Shown here one piece after another: positions 37,259 through 44,889 of a stretch of 47,964 nt of DNA. A program made the position numbers and the translations under genes. The DNA is from a virus. The DNA lies in the IMG/VR virus record IMGVR_UViG_3300015262_000006, positions 1-47,964 of that record; one strand, written 5' to 3'. Position 1 is the first letter of the stretch; each line of letters begins with the position of its first letter. The notes under the pieces were generated by a model. That model did no database searches. It was not told where the DNA came from and saw only the letters and a list, made by a program, of their open reading frames with translations.

Positions 37259-37473
37259 TTCAACACCCCCAGACTCCGACCAACCGCCATCGACTGCAAC
37301 CACTCTAACTCATGCCCCTCAATCAGCGTCGTGTGCTTGGCGATCTTCTGCGTCGACGTGATAGCCGTCTGACTACCTACCAATTCCCAATCGCCTGATT
37401 CGTACAGCAGGAATTGTCCTGGCTTGAACGACTCTGGCGCTCCCTGCTGCCATTTTACAATTACGTTGATCAT
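37255..37473 (-). CDS. Small hypothetical protein (72 aa)
   Basis: Overlaps both neighbours by four bases. The product has a beta-like N-terminus (MINVIVKWQQGAPESFKPGQ) and FLLYESGDWELVGSQTA, then HTTLIEGHELEWLQSM. No family recognised. Confidence 0.6.
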   Translation of the reverse strand: MINVIVKWQQGAPESFKPGQFLLYESGDWELVGSQTAITSTQKIAKHTTLIEGHELEWLQSMAVGRSLGVLK

Positions 37474-37637
37474 AAACTCCCTCCAGCCATCATATAAAAA
37501 CCATAAGCAAACGCAGCCATTACGACAGCGGCAGTCAGCCAGATAAGAGCAGTGATTCGGACGCCTATGAGCAGCGAACTGAATACGAATAGCGCCACCA
37601 TTACGATCAAGATCAGGAATATTCCAAGGTAAAACAT
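37470..37637 (-). CDS. Small two-span membrane protein (55 aa)
   Basis: The start at 37637 is preceded by GGAGGGGA. The product has two membrane helices (FYLGIFLILIVMVALFVFSS; ALIWLTAAVVMAAFAYGFYM). It is the first gene after a promoter with a palindromic spacer (37666-37694). Function unknown. Confidence 0.65.
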   Translation of the reverse strand: MFYLGIFLILIVMVALFVFSSLLIGVRITALIWLTAAVVMAAFAYGFYMMAGGSL

Positions 37638-37665
37638 GATTCTCCCCTCCTGTGTGATTTCTTGT

Positions 37666-37694
37666 AGGTTAGACCGCGTGGTTAGCGCGGTCAA
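37666..37694 (-). promoter_or_regulatory. Promoter with palindromic spacer
   Basis: On the minus strand TTGACC (37694-37689) and TAACCT (37671-37666) have a 17-base spacer. The inverted repeat GACCGCG/CGCGGTC (37672-37692, 7-base loop) fills the spacer and touches the -35, so a bound dimer would block the promoter. Confidence 0.5.
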
Positions 37695-37739
37695 GCATTA
37701 AATGGAATGCATTTTCCTGTTACTGCGAAGAATGCATTG

Positions 37740-38861
37740 TCAATGAAGCATTTCCGGCGAGACAGTGATCCGGCTAACCTCGCCGTACTGCTTGTGGTAG
37801 GTGATTACGGTAGAGCTTCGACCAGACATCCAGCCTCCACGGCTAGCGTATGCGTCTGCACCTGCCAGGGTTCGGTGCTGCTCGACAATCATCAGGCTAG
37901 TCTCCTTCAGGTCGCGATGGTGCAGGTGTCCCGTGTGTGCGTATGAAAATTTAGTGCGACCAAACACTTCGCGGAACTTGGCGACGAATACAGAATCGAT
38001 GCCGGCCATCCGGTGCTTGTGGGAGTGGTGCCAAAACAGGCTGGTTAGGCCGTGCTCATAGCAGTAGTAAGGATCTGGACGCGTCTCAACGGTAATGCGC
38101 GGCTCATCCATGTAACGGGCGGCGAACAGTTCACGAAGCCATACAGACGATGCAAGGTCGTGATTTCCTTCTGCCATGAGCATGAACACTTTCGGATACT
38201 TGGCCAGAAGCATATCCACGATACGAGCCACTGTACGGATGACTACGCGCACGAGACGACTGAAGCGGGTGTCTGCATCAAGATTGTGCCCGCTGCTCGG
38301 CGTGATGCTCTCCAGGCCGTCAAAGTGCATGAAATCCCCAAGCTGAGCGAATACGCACGAGTCTGCGTCTGGAGCCTGGTGGATTGACTGGGCGAACCAG
38401 TTGATAAGCATCTGCTCGGCGATGTCGGTGTCCCAATCGTCGCCAGTCTCAGGCTTCCATGCGAGCATACCGAAGTGGTAGTCAGAGATCGTGTAAACGT
38501 TGAGCAGGTTCGAGTTCTTTGCTGCTGGTGGCACTACAGCGCGAATAGCCGGGATCTCTTCCTTGAGTGTTGATACTGTCTCCATGAGCAAGGCAAGACG
38601 GCGATCATCATCGGTCGTCGTCTTTACCCATTGAGCAGAGAGAATCCCTTCCTTGTTGTACAGACTAGATACGCCCTTAACGCGGAATCCGTCAGGGCAC
38701 TGGCGCGTCATGTCGGCTTCAGGTGCATAACCAACGCTTGCAAGTTTGGCCTTCCACCGCCGCATAGTGCGCTCATTCACGCCGAACTCTGTAGCCATCT
38801 CGCCATTTGTACGACCTGATGCAATCGCTTCCTTGACTAGCTGCTCGTTGTATTCGGTCAT
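37740..38861 (-). CDS. Metallophosphoesterase with N-terminal HTH
   Basis: The 373-residue protein has an HTH-like start (NGEMATEFGVNERTMRRWKA, about 19-38) and a calcineurin-type phosphoesterase. Motifs in order: SDYHFG (D-x-H, about 126), LGDFMHFDG (GD), AEGNHD (GNH[DE]), WHHSHKH and HTGHLHH (GHxH). Two-metal catalysis is thus intact. Similar HTH-phosphatase fusions recur in phages. Substrate (DNA end, nucleotide or RNA) is unknown. Confidence 0.9.
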   Translation of the reverse strand: MTEYNEQLVKEAIASGRTNGEMATEFGVNERTMRRWKAKLASVGYAPEADMTRQCPDGFRVKGVSSLYNKEGILSAQWVKTTTDDDRRLALLMETVSTLKEEIPAIRAVVPPAAKNSNLLNVYTISDYHFGMLAWKPETGDDWDTDIAEQMLINWFAQSIHQAPDADSCVFAQLGDFMHFDGLESITPSSGHNLDADTRFSRLVRVVIRTVARIVDMLLAKYPKVFMLMAEGNHDLASSVWLRELFAARYMDEPRITVETRPDPYYCYEHGLTSLFWHHSHKHRMAGIDSVFVAKFREVFGRTKFSYAHTGHLHHRDLKETSLMIVEQHRTLAGADAYASRGGWMSGRSSTVITYHKQYGEVSRITVSPEMLH

Positions 38862-39409
38862 TGGGCTGTGCTCGTTGGGCGCTGCAAGAGTTTTGGCTCT
38901 GTTGATTTTTTAGCGTCGGCAATTACTTTTAGACTGCTTTCTACCGATGCCTCAGGAGCAACGTATACATCATTGCTACGGTGGAGATCTGGCTTATCCT
39001 TAAACCAGCACTGCCCGTACTTGTCTTGAGCTAGCCACATCGCCCAATCCGGCGCATCATCCCAGCTAGGAGTATCCGAAGGATCAATGATCATATTGAT
39101 ACCTTGCGCTGGATTTTCGGAAGACAGCACATCGACCTCTTCACTCAATGCCTCAGCCTTAAGCGCCGAGTAAGCCACGCCGTCTAGCGCGGAGTCATGG
39201 TGATACTTGCTCGGGTTCTGCCACTGGCGCACGTCCTTGAGCGTCTGAAGCAGCAACCATCCCTCAGCCTCGGACAGATCGCGCCCTGTGATGGCGTTGA
39301 AGGCTGTCACAGTGGCACCCATTGAGCGCTCGCCTGTAGGTTTATCGTATGTAACCCCGCGTTCAGCCTGAACGTCGATTGCTGCCTGTAGGAATTCGGT
39401 GGATTTCAT
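38858..39409 (-). CDS. DUF6378-like protein with C-terminal APDWA module
   Basis: I chose the ATG at 39409 since it overlaps the previous stop. The N-terminal half, TEFLQAAIDVQAERGVTYDK, then SEAEGWLLLQTLKDVRQWQN and DSALDGVAYSALKAEAL, resembles the DUF6378 domain of phage proteins. The second half has PSWDDAPDWAMWLAQDKYGQ, the shared tryptophan module. It looks like a two-domain fusion. Function unknown. Confidence 0.65.
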   Translation of the reverse strand: MKSTEFLQAAIDVQAERGVTYDKPTGERSMGATVTAFNAITGRDLSEAEGWLLLQTLKDVRQWQNPSKYHHDSALDGVAYSALKAEALSEEVDVLSSENPAQGINMIIDPSDTPSWDDAPDWAMWLAQDKYGQCWFKDKPDLHRSNDVYVAPEASVESSLKVIADAKKSTEPKLLQRPTSTAQ

Positions 39410-39618
39410 TTGGTTGTTTTCCATGGCAAGAAAGCGGCGCTTAACAAGGTAACGAATTCACGCTTAACATCATCCTTGATCTCTTGATATCCGGTGTACA
39501 TAGCTACACATAGCACGATTACAGGGTAAAGCAGTATGCTTATAACGGCGATCAGGCGCGTTAGCAGCGGGTATCTCTGCAAGCCTTTTCGGATTGGTGT
39601 CGGATCAAATGTTTTCAC
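39406..39618 (-). CDS. Small membrane protein (70 aa)
   Basis: One membrane helix (LIAVISILLYPVIVLCVAMY) is flanked by a basic N-terminus and a charged middle (GYQEIKDDVKREF). Four-base overlaps with both neighbours. Function unknown. Confidence 0.6.
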   Translation of the reverse strand: MKTFDPTPIRKGLQRYPLLTRLIAVISILLYPVIVLCVAMYTGYQEIKDDVKREFVTLLSAAFLPWKTTK

Positions 39619-39803
39619 TCTGCATCCTCCAGCTCATCAACGTCGATATGAGCTTCTAAATACGCGACCTCCTGAAGCTTGCGCTGCTCCCTAACCCCAA
39701 GATTCCCATCCTCCAATCTGCTCTGGCTAATCCCTGTGCGGCTGGCGATCAGGCTCATATTCCAGCCGCGATTCTTCATTTCCTTGATGATTCGGTCATG
39801 CAT
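39615..39803 (-). CDS. Small HTH protein (62 aa)
   Basis: The product MHDRIIKEMKNRGWNMSLIA then SRTGISQSRLEDGNLGVREQ has the shape of a minimal XRE/Cro-type helix-turn-helix. A regulator role is possible. Confidence 0.6.
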   Translation of the reverse strand: MHDRIIKEMKNRGWNMSLIASRTGISQSRLEDGNLGVREQRKLQEVAYLEAHIDVDELEDAE

Positions 39804-40095
39804 GCAGTTCTTCCTTATGGGTTACGTCGAGCGGGTCGGCGAGTGGTGGTAATGGCAGCAAATGTCTAGCGTTAACGTATGTGAATCCGAATTCGTACTC
39901 TACACCAGAAGTATTAGTTGCAATCACGCCCTCACCTTCCACAAGCCATGCCTTCTCATTGCCATCATAAACCGCACCGTCTTGCCTATCGCCCTTACTG
40001 ACAACGCGATTTAGGGTGACTAGCTTTCCCATGTTTACTGGAGTTCGCGAGTATCCGACGATCATCGCCAACATCCCAGGCTGCAACTCGCTCAT
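39796..40095 (-). CDS. Hypothetical protein, possible SH3/KOW-like fold
   Basis: I start at the ATG at 40095 in an ATGA overlap. The 99-residue product begins MSELQPGMLAMIVGYSRTPV and continues GKLVTLNRVVSKGD, then YVNARHLLPLPP. The PGxLAxIV...GKxV pattern resembles small phage proteins with an SH3-like fold. Role unknown. Confidence 0.6.
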   Translation of the reverse strand: MSELQPGMLAMIVGYSRTPVNMGKLVTLNRVVSKGDRQDGAVYDGNEKAWLVEGEGVIATNTSGVEYEFGFTYVNARHLLPLPPLADPLDVTHKEELHA

Positions 40096-40319
40096 GTCCA
40101 AAGCCCCTGCGCTACCAATTTTTCGTGAACCTCGGCGAGATCTACCGAGAATTCGAGTTTAGTACAGAATGCGGCGCATGCGTTCCAGTACTCGTGGCGG
40201 GCGTTGGTGAGTGCTTCTTTTGCGATGTGAGTGGCAGTTGGGTGCTCGATATCTGCTGAGACGAATGCCAGGTGCGCTGCTTCGAGTGCTTCCCGTGAGG
40301 CTTTGACTGTGATGCTCAT
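40092..40319 (-). CDS. Small helical hypothetical protein (75 aa)
   Basis: Starts in an ATGA overlap at 40319. The sequence (MSITVKASREALEAAHLAFV, ATHIAKEALTNARHEYWNAC) is fully helical in appearance. Unknown function. Confidence 0.55.
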   Translation of the reverse strand: MSITVKASREALEAAHLAFVSADIEHPTATHIAKEALTNARHEYWNACAAFCTKLEFSVDLAEVHEKLVAQGLWT

Positions 40320-40528
40320 TTCGATTCTCCCATCTTGATTGCTACAGAAAGCAGTCCGCCAATCATTGCCGCATTGTGCTCTGTAGACTGATTCAGCAAC
40401 TCCATGTAGCGATCTCGCCACTCGTCACGGTCTTTCTCCATGTCGTAGTACATCTCTTCGTACTGAGATGCGCGCATCATCGCCTTTCCGATTGAGTACA
40501 GGTCTACGCCTTCTTCGTACTTGCTCAT
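40316..40528 (-). CDS. Small hypothetical protein (70 aa)
   Basis: The product has a charged helix rich in E, D, Y and R (EEMYYDMEKDRDEWRDRYME) that may form a coiled coil. Coupled to both neighbours by four-base overlaps. Unknown function. Confidence 0.55.
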   Translation of the reverse strand: MSKYEEGVDLYSIGKAMMRASQYEEMYYDMEKDRDEWRDRYMELLNQSTEHNAAMIGGLLSVAIKMGESK

Positions 40529-40758
40529 GATCTATGACCCTCTATCTGCGCCCAAATGGCGCGTTCAATCTCATTTATATACTCGTTGCAGATTAAGTCA
40601 AGCGACTTTTTTGAAATTGTTTCGCCGATTTCGTCTGTGCCGTGTGCACAGGTCCATTCGAGTTCGCTGTGGCCGTTTGTGTGGCGCGTAGAAGGCTCGG
40701 AGTGTGCGTAGGTGATGTCTACGTCAAGCATCAATCCGTGAAGATTCACAATCGTCAT
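40525..40758 (-). CDS. Small hypothetical protein (77 aa)
   Basis: The ATG at 40758 follows AAGGAG by 6 bases and overlaps the previous TGA. The product begins MTIVNLHGLMLDVDITYAHS and has ELEWTCAHGTDEIGETISKK. No family recognised. Confidence 0.6.
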   Translation of the reverse strand: MTIVNLHGLMLDVDITYAHSEPSTRHTNGHSELEWTCAHGTDEIGETISKKSLDLICNEYINEIERAIWAQIEGHRS

Positions 40759-40904
40759 CTGCGGCTCCTTGGTTGCCACTCAGTAAAGGTGCAATGTCCG
40801 CATATCTCGCACATGCCAATTATCACAAGGTATTGCCATGTCAGCTCACGATTAGAAACCTTCGTGTATTTGTGTCCGAACGCAATGCATCGTAAGTGGA
40901 TCAT
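40755..40904 (-). CDS. Small Cys-rich protein (49 aa)
   Basis: This short frame overlaps the previous stop (TGATG) and the next start (ATGA). The product MIHLRCIAFGHKYTKVSNRE contains later MCEICGHCTFTEWQPR with a CxxCxxC cluster and may bind zinc. The overlaps on both sides and the metal-binding pattern make it a real gene. Confidence 0.65.
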   Translation of the reverse strand: MIHLRCIAFGHKYTKVSNRELTWQYLVIIGMCEICGHCTFTEWQPRSRR

Positions 40905-41263
40905 CAGGAAGGGTTCTCCGGAGAACTGATAGCTGCGTCAATTACGTAGTCGGCAGACTCGAAAGTTAAAGCTATGCTCGACGGCGCGCCACAGGAAGGG
41001 AGCGTCACGATTATGTAAGGACCAGATCCAACACTTTGCGAACACGATCCAACTATCTGCCTAGAAACCCCTCTCTCCTTTAGCCAACGATACCGCTCAG
41101 CATCCTTGCGCAGACATTCGTTCTCGGACTTGAGCTTATGTATCTCCTGTCGCATGCATTGCCTGCACTGAGCAAGTGGCGTGCCTTTGCCGTATTCCTC
41201 TTGCCCGCAAACATCTGCGTAACCCTGACCGCCGCCAAACGACGCGCCGCAATAGATACTCAT
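40904..41263 (-). CDS. Hypothetical protein with coiled-coil core
   Basis: The start at 41263 has GGAGGGG about 5 bases upstream. The 119-residue product has cysteines near the start (CGQEEY, CRQCMRQE) and EIHKLKSENECLRKDAERYR then WLKERG, a common phage coiled-coil and AERYRWL motif. The last codons hold a perfect copy of the dispersed palindrome. Function unknown. Confidence 0.7.
   Translation of the reverse strand: MSIYCGASFGGGQGYADVCGQEEYGKGTPLAQCRQCMRQEIHKLKSENECLRKDAERYRWLKERGVSRQIVGSCSQSVGSGPYIIVTLPSCGAPSSIALTFESADYVIDAAISSPENPS
40913..40926. promoter_or_regulatory. Dispersed palindromic operator, site 5 (perfect)
   Basis: The perfect palindrome GTTCTCCGGAGAAC lies in the last codons (Ser-Pro-Glu-Asn) of the gene at 40904-41263, near a gene junction and with no promoter evident beside it. 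Confidence 0.6.
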
Positions 41264-41346
41264 AAACCCCTCCAATAACTAATTTTCGTCTTAACGGCTG
41301 GCATTAAGTACACGATTGCGAACCATGTGCAAGCGATTACTGGCAT
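41260..41346 (-). CDS. Membrane micro-peptide (28 aa)
   Basis: A 28-residue frame begins inside the end of the preceding gene and stops in an ATGA overlap with the next. Its product has a hydrophobic half (PVIACTWFAIVYLMPAV) and a basic/aromatic end (KTKISYWRGL). Support is the overlap plus the amphipathic pattern. No family known. Confidence 0.42.
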   Translation of the reverse strand: MPVIACTWFAIVYLMPAVKTKISYWRGL

Positions 41347-41660
41347 AGCGATTCTCCGATTTCAGATGCGCAAAGAAGTACGGCGCGACGTGTGTCTGAT
41401 GCTAGGTCGCCAGTATAGCTAGCCATCCAGCAGTGATGGACGCCCTCATCGCTTGCATGAACCTCGCCGAACCCTGGAAAGTAATTTACGTCTAGCCGCA
41501 GCATGACCATCAGCTCAAACGAATCGGCGCTACTCGTCTCAGGCTCCCACCGCCTAACAATCGCCCCATCCTTAACCAGATAATGGCTGCCATCTGGATC
41601 CGTGAAAAGGTCATGCTCAATCGCGAAGGCTGCGTTTTTTAGGGTTGTGTTGGTGATCAT
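41337..41660 (-). CDS. Hypothetical protein (107 aa)
   Basis: The product begins MITNTTLKNAAFAIEHDLFT, with SHYLVKDGAIVRRWEPETSS and a late TRRAVLLCASEIGESL. It overlaps the preceding gene by four bases. No family recognised; an accessory phage protein. Confidence 0.6.
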   Translation of the reverse strand: MITNTTLKNAAFAIEHDLFTDPDGSHYLVKDGAIVRRWEPETSSADSFELMVMLRLDVNYFPGFGEVHASDEGVHHCWMASYTGDLASDTRRAVLLCASEIGESLCQ

Positions 41661-41875
41661 TTTGAGAACTCCTTGGCTGCAACAAATCTACGAGCGAAAT
41701 CCAGCACGTCTTGTTCCCACTCAGCACCAACGCCATCGTCAAATGCGAACAACATCCCTGACAGTGCTCGCTCAAGCATATCAATCGTATTCTGCTTGGC
41801 TTGAAGCTCGCAACCTACGCACTGACGATAGCCCTGGAACGGATTAGCTTTGTGTTCTGCACATACCTTAGTCAT
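41657..41875 (-). CDS. Small Cys-containing protein (72 aa)
   Basis: I start at the ATG at 41875 with GGAGGG a few bases upstream. The product MTKVCAEHKANPFQGYRQCV then GCELQAKQNTIDMLERALSG has cysteine pairs and a C-terminal helix. It is first in its block after a terminator. Function unknown. Confidence 0.6.
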   Translation of the reverse strand: MTKVCAEHKANPFQGYRQCVGCELQAKQNTIDMLERALSGMLFAFDDGVGAEWEQDVLDFARRFVAAKEFSK

Positions 41876-41896
41876 ACACCCTCCAAATTTTCCGCA

Positions 41897-41925
41897 AAAA
41901 GAAAGGCTCACATTAGGAGCCTTTT
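41897..41925 (-). terminator. Terminator after the queE-dpdA genes
   Basis: The stem AAGGCTC/GAGCCTT (41903-41923) has a 7-base loop. On the minus strand it is followed by a T-rich run (TTCTTTTT). It separates the DNA-modification operon from later genes. Confidence 0.8.
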
Positions 41926-41944
41926 GGTGGTTTTGCAAGGGTTA

Positions 41945-42670
41945 TTACATAGCCATCTCAATCTGATCGCTTTTCACCCATACAGCAGAACTGTTGCTTG
42001 CTTCTATTCGGCTAGCTATCACCTCAGCTCGTTGTCCTGCCGTTGGAGGCGGGTACATTCCGAAGCGCTTGATGCTGCCAGCATTCACTCCAGCATTTGT
42101 GGAGTCTGCGCTAGATAGCGGAAGCTCACTGAATATCTTTGGATCTAGCATTCTGAGCCCATGAAGCCTGCACATTGGCCTACCAAGATCGTCGCAAACA
42201 GCATCCATTACTAAAGCCATCCTTGCCCACCACGCATCAGTCCCTGGCGATTTCCATTGCCCAGAACTACCTATCGCCACCACTGACCACTCACTGGCTA
42301 GACGCTGAAGACGCTCCATTGATTCATGCAGATGCCATACGGGAACACCTCGCATAGACTTAGGCCAACGATCAATCAATTCATCGTTTGCATTCTCATC
42401 GCCATCAATGACGTCAGGTATCAGCGCCCAGTCAAACCCTGGGTGCTTGTGCCACTTTTCAACCCAGTAGATGTACCCCTTCACATCCATAGTAAAACCC
42501 TTCGTCCATGCCGAGAAGGCCCCGTTATCCAGCACGAAGGATTGGCAAGCATTGGCCACGATTGGCATGCTCTGCTGATATGCAAACGATACCAGCGCAT
42601 GCCTGCCTTTCAGGAACTTTGCAGCATCAATGCCGTCTCCGCTAATAGGGGTTCCATGGTAATGAATCAC
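41945..42670 (-). CDS. dpdA: DpdA-like DNA 7-deazaguanine transglycosylase
   Basis: I place the start at GTG (42670), which overlaps the queE stop as GTGA, has GGGG about 6 bases upstream, and gives MIHYHGTPISGDGIDAAKFL, the usual DpdA beginning. The 241-residue product shows LKGRHALVSFAYQQ, FVLDNGAFSAW (with a likely catalytic Asp), ALIPDVIDG, VPVWHLHES, VVAIGSSGQW and RLHGLRML. These are motifs of the TGT-like barrel in phage DpdA proteins. The enzyme exchanges guanine in DNA for a 7-deazaguanine base. It has no other domain. A GTG at 42682 would add four residues. Confidence 0.85.
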   Translation of the reverse strand: MIHYHGTPISGDGIDAAKFLKGRHALVSFAYQQSMPIVANACQSFVLDNGAFSAWTKGFTMDVKGYIYWVEKWHKHPGFDWALIPDVIDGDENANDELIDRWPKSMRGVPVWHLHESMERLQRLASEWSVVAIGSSGQWKSPGTDAWWARMALVMDAVCDDLGRPMCRLHGLRMLDPKIFSELPLSSADSTNAGVNAGSIKRFGMYPPPTAGQRAEVIASRIEASNSSAVWVKSDQIEMAM

Positions 42671-43293
42671 CGAACACCCCACGCCTTATGAGCCTGGATA
42701 GAAACTCGCCACCTCGGATTGAGTTGAGCGTATTCAATGGCAGCTTCGGTGTTTTCAGTGATCGACGGCCCATCAATCGGCTGTAACGAATACCTTTGCG
42801 CATGAATGTCCTGCACGTCTTTAGGTTCGATATCGGCAAGCGGAAACAGAAGCTTTACCTCGTCAGCCTTGTCAAGAGTAAGCGGTAGACGCTTGGGGCT
42901 TAGCGTAACCCAGCACTTATCAGCGCCAGCAAGCGGAACACTGCCATTCGTCTCAACTGCGATCTCTGCACCGTAAGCCAGCAGCAGATCAACAAGAGAC
43001 TCGGTGATCTGTAGAGCTGGCTCACCACCTGTAAGCACGATGAATGGTGTCGCAGACCAATTCACCCACTGATTCAGGATTGCCGATACCAATTCAGCCT
43101 CGGTATAGCGATCACCACCAACAAAATCAGTATCGCAAAACGAGCAAGCTGATTTAGCCTTGTCCTCCTGGCGCCCTGACCACATATTGCAGCCGGCGAA
43201 CCTGACGAAAACAGCAGGGCGTCCGATATGGAAGCCCTCCCCTTGCACCGTATAAAATATTTCCTTAACCAGAAAGCTTTTAGAGAATTTCAC
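42667..43293 (-). CDS. queE: 7-carboxy-7-deazaguanine synthase (QueE)
   Basis: The 208-residue radical-SAM protein has its cluster cysteines at 35, 50 and 53 (FAGCNMWSGRQEDKAKSA with CSFCDTDF), the C-x14-C-x2-C spacing of proteobacterial QueE rather than the usual C-x3-C-x2-C. IFYTVQGEGFHIGRPAVF and the later GGEPAL are family marks. It turns carboxy-tetrahydropterin into CDG. The start is GTG with AAGGGA upstream. FolE, QueD and QueC are not present, so substrate must come from host metabolism. Confidence 0.93.
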   Translation of the reverse strand: MKFSKSFLVKEIFYTVQGEGFHIGRPAVFVRFAGCNMWSGRQEDKAKSACSFCDTDFVGGDRYTEAELVSAILNQWVNWSATPFIVLTGGEPALQITESLVDLLLAYGAEIAVETNGSVPLAGADKCWVTLSPKRLPLTLDKADEVKLLFPLADIEPKDVQDIHAQRYSLQPIDGPSITENTEAAIEYAQLNPRWRVSIQAHKAWGVR

Positions 43294-43305
43294 TATGCGA
43301 TCCCT

Positions 43306-43557
43306 TCATTTTTGCCTTAAAGATTTGATCCTAACGCCTTGATGGATCGCGGTCAATTCCTGATAGCCTCCAAAGCTAAGAAATAGATCATCGGCAATCT
43401 GCTCGTGGATTCCCTTTTTGATTAGTGCAGTAGCTGTCTTAATGTGCTCGACCATGATGGTTACTGGCGACAGGATAACCAGTTCATAGATGATCTGGTC
43501 ACCATCGTTAGGACAGGTTGCGACGAATGTGTGCTGATACTCGTTAATGCTTTTCAC
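43306..43557 (-). CDS. Conserved small protein upstream of queE
   Basis: The 83-residue product begins MKSINEYQHTFVATCPNDGD then QIIYELVI, with MVEHIKTATALIKKGIHEQI and LSFGGYQELTAIHQGVRI. I believe it belongs to a conserved family but cannot name an activity. It is only 12 bases upstream of queE and may belong to the modification pathway. It is too short and lacks the His pattern for QueD. Confidence 0.65.
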   Translation of the reverse strand: MKSINEYQHTFVATCPNDGDQIIYELVILSPVTIMVEHIKTATALIKKGIHEQIADDLFLSFGGYQELTAIHQGVRIKSLRQK

Positions 43558-43736
43558 TTCAATATCTCCCGAGCCAACATCTGAATATCGCTCCAGAGCT
43601 GCGATGACGGGCTTTCGTCGTACTGGCCTAGCATCTTGGCCAAACGAATTCCAGCGGGCTTGTGGGTGTCTTCTTGAGGCTTTGGCTGTTCGTGCTTGAT
43701 CACTGTGGCTAGCTCCATCTGTCCAGGCAATGTCAT
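43554..43736 (-). CDS. Small hypothetical protein (60 aa)
   Basis: Four-base overlaps on both sides. The product has a polar N-terminal part and IRLAKMLGQYDESPSSQLWS then DIQMLAREILK. No family recognised. Confidence 0.55.
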   Translation of the reverse strand: MTLPGQMELATVIKHEQPKPQEDTHKPAGIRLAKMLGQYDESPSSQLWSDIQMLAREILK

Positions 43737-44008
43737 TTCTTCTTCTCCATGATTTGTTTGGCGCGATAATACCAGTCCCCAGGATATTCCTGCTGACTCA
43801 ATTCGTCCACCATCTCCTGAATGAGCGACACATAAATATCAGTCGTCTCCTGGCAGCGGGTGAAGGCGTCGAGGCGTACATTAAGCTCCATACACTCGAT
43901 CTTTACTGGAGATCCGTGCGCGCATACGTAAGCCCCGAATACTGGCGACCAAAACACACCCTCAGGCACCGGCCAAATTTCCTCAAAACGCTCTCGAATC
44001 GTCTTCAT
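43733..44008 (-). CDS. Hypothetical protein (91 aa)
   Basis: The product begins MKTIRERFEEIWPVPEGVFW and contains AYVCAHGSPVKIECMELNVR and LDAFTRCQETTDIYVSLIQE, ending in EKKK. It is first in its local block. The 54-base gap upstream contains CCAATATATTGG (44022-44033), a palindrome that may belong to a promoter. Function unknown. Confidence 0.6.
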   Translation of the reverse strand: MKTIRERFEEIWPVPEGVFWSPVFGAYVCAHGSPVKIECMELNVRLDAFTRCQETTDIYVSLIQEMVDELSQQEYPGDWYYRAKQIMEKKK

Positions 44009-44062
44009 TTCCCACTCCGATCCAATATATTGGGATTTGTAGAATTATTGGTCAGTTTTTGA

Positions 44063-44293
44063 TCAGTAGGTTGCAGGTTGCTTGAGCTGTTCTTGCTTTA
44101 TACCCTCGGCCAGCCCTTGAGCAAACGAGCTAAGACCTAGGTAAGTGATTGATTCTGCAATGGTCATGTTTGCCAGTTTGTCAGCATCACGAAAGCTCAT
44201 AGTGCCTTCATTTACGCAAGTATCTACAATTGCCTTGACTAAACTCTGAATGGCTATGTGCAGGTGCTCTGTTGCTGATTCGATACGCGTCAT
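44063..44293 (-). CDS. Small helical hypothetical protein (76 aa)
   Basis: I prefer the second of two adjacent ATGs (44293) because GAGGG lies about 7 bases upstream of it. The product is helical: ESATEHLHIAIQSLVKAIVD, TMSFRDADKLANMTIAESI. No family recognised. Confidence 0.55.
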   Translation of the reverse strand: MTRIESATEHLHIAIQSLVKAIVDTCVNEGTMSFRDADKLANMTIAESITYLGLSSFAQGLAEGIKQEQLKQPATY

Positions 44294-44303
44294 CATCTAT
44301 CCC

Positions 44304-44480
44304 TCAGTAAAAGTCAACGAAAAGTTCCCCTTTCTCCCCCAATTCGCAGTCACACTCAAGCTGAGATATCAGCACCCCAACAATAGGCTTGTGCTCATCA
44401 AACCCTGTGCCTAGCTTTAGTTCGCCGCCGTGAGTGTCGTAGGCGGCTAGGAGGATGGGGAGTAGGTCGGTTAGGGTCAT
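44304..44480 (-). CDS. Small hypothetical protein (58 aa)
   Basis: Starts at an ATGA overlap at 44480. The product MTLTDLLPILLAAYDTHGGE then LKLGTGFDEHKPIVGVLISQ ends with an acidic segment (ECDCELGEKGELFVDFY). No family recognised. Confidence 0.55.
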   Translation of the reverse strand: MTLTDLLPILLAAYDTHGGELKLGTGFDEHKPIVGVLISQLECDCELGEKGELFVDFY

Positions 44481-44866
44481 TGCATAAGCTCGGATGGAAT
44501 GGAAATGGTTTCGCCTAGTTTGTCTAGGACGATAGCTCGGCACGCGGCAATCAAATGGGTTGCTCCAAATGACCCATACACTTCACCCTTGATAATTGGA
44601 AGCCCATCGTCTTGGCAAGGATAAGAATAAACCAAGCCTACTCGCTCAAATGTAAGATCCAGCTGGTATTTGTCAATCAGCGGGCCTCCATCTGCCCATT
44701 CAGTAGATGGCGAATAGCATGCCTGAACAGACCAGTCAGCAAGCCACGCCTCACGACTTCCTGACCATGCGCCTGCTCCTAGATGATTGCTGCGCACTGC
44801 GTATCCTACCGCCCAATCCAAGGCCGCTCCAATCAATTCACTCGTCTTAACTTCTACAATATCCAT
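44477..44866 (-). CDS. NinX-like protein (DUF2591)
   Basis: The 129-residue protein starts with VKTSELIGAALDWAVGYAVR, then has YSPSTEWADGGPLIDKYQLD and ATHLIAACRAIVLDKLGETI, ending IPSELMQ. The order KTSEL-x-GAALDWAV, WADGGP, LIAACRA...KLGE is the DUF2591/NinX signature of lambdoid nin regions. Function of this family is not established. Confidence 0.85.
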   Translation of the reverse strand: MDIVEVKTSELIGAALDWAVGYAVRSNHLGAGAWSGSREAWLADWSVQACYSPSTEWADGGPLIDKYQLDLTFERVGLVYSYPCQDDGLPIIKGEVYGSFGATHLIAACRAIVLDKLGETISIPSELMQ

Positions 44867-44889
44867 CTCTACCCCTCCACCCTATATCT

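Noticed and set aside
43306-43557. QueD homologue beside queE
   Set aside because: The product is 83 residues and lacks the zinc-binding histidine pattern and length of 6-carboxytetrahydropterin synthase.
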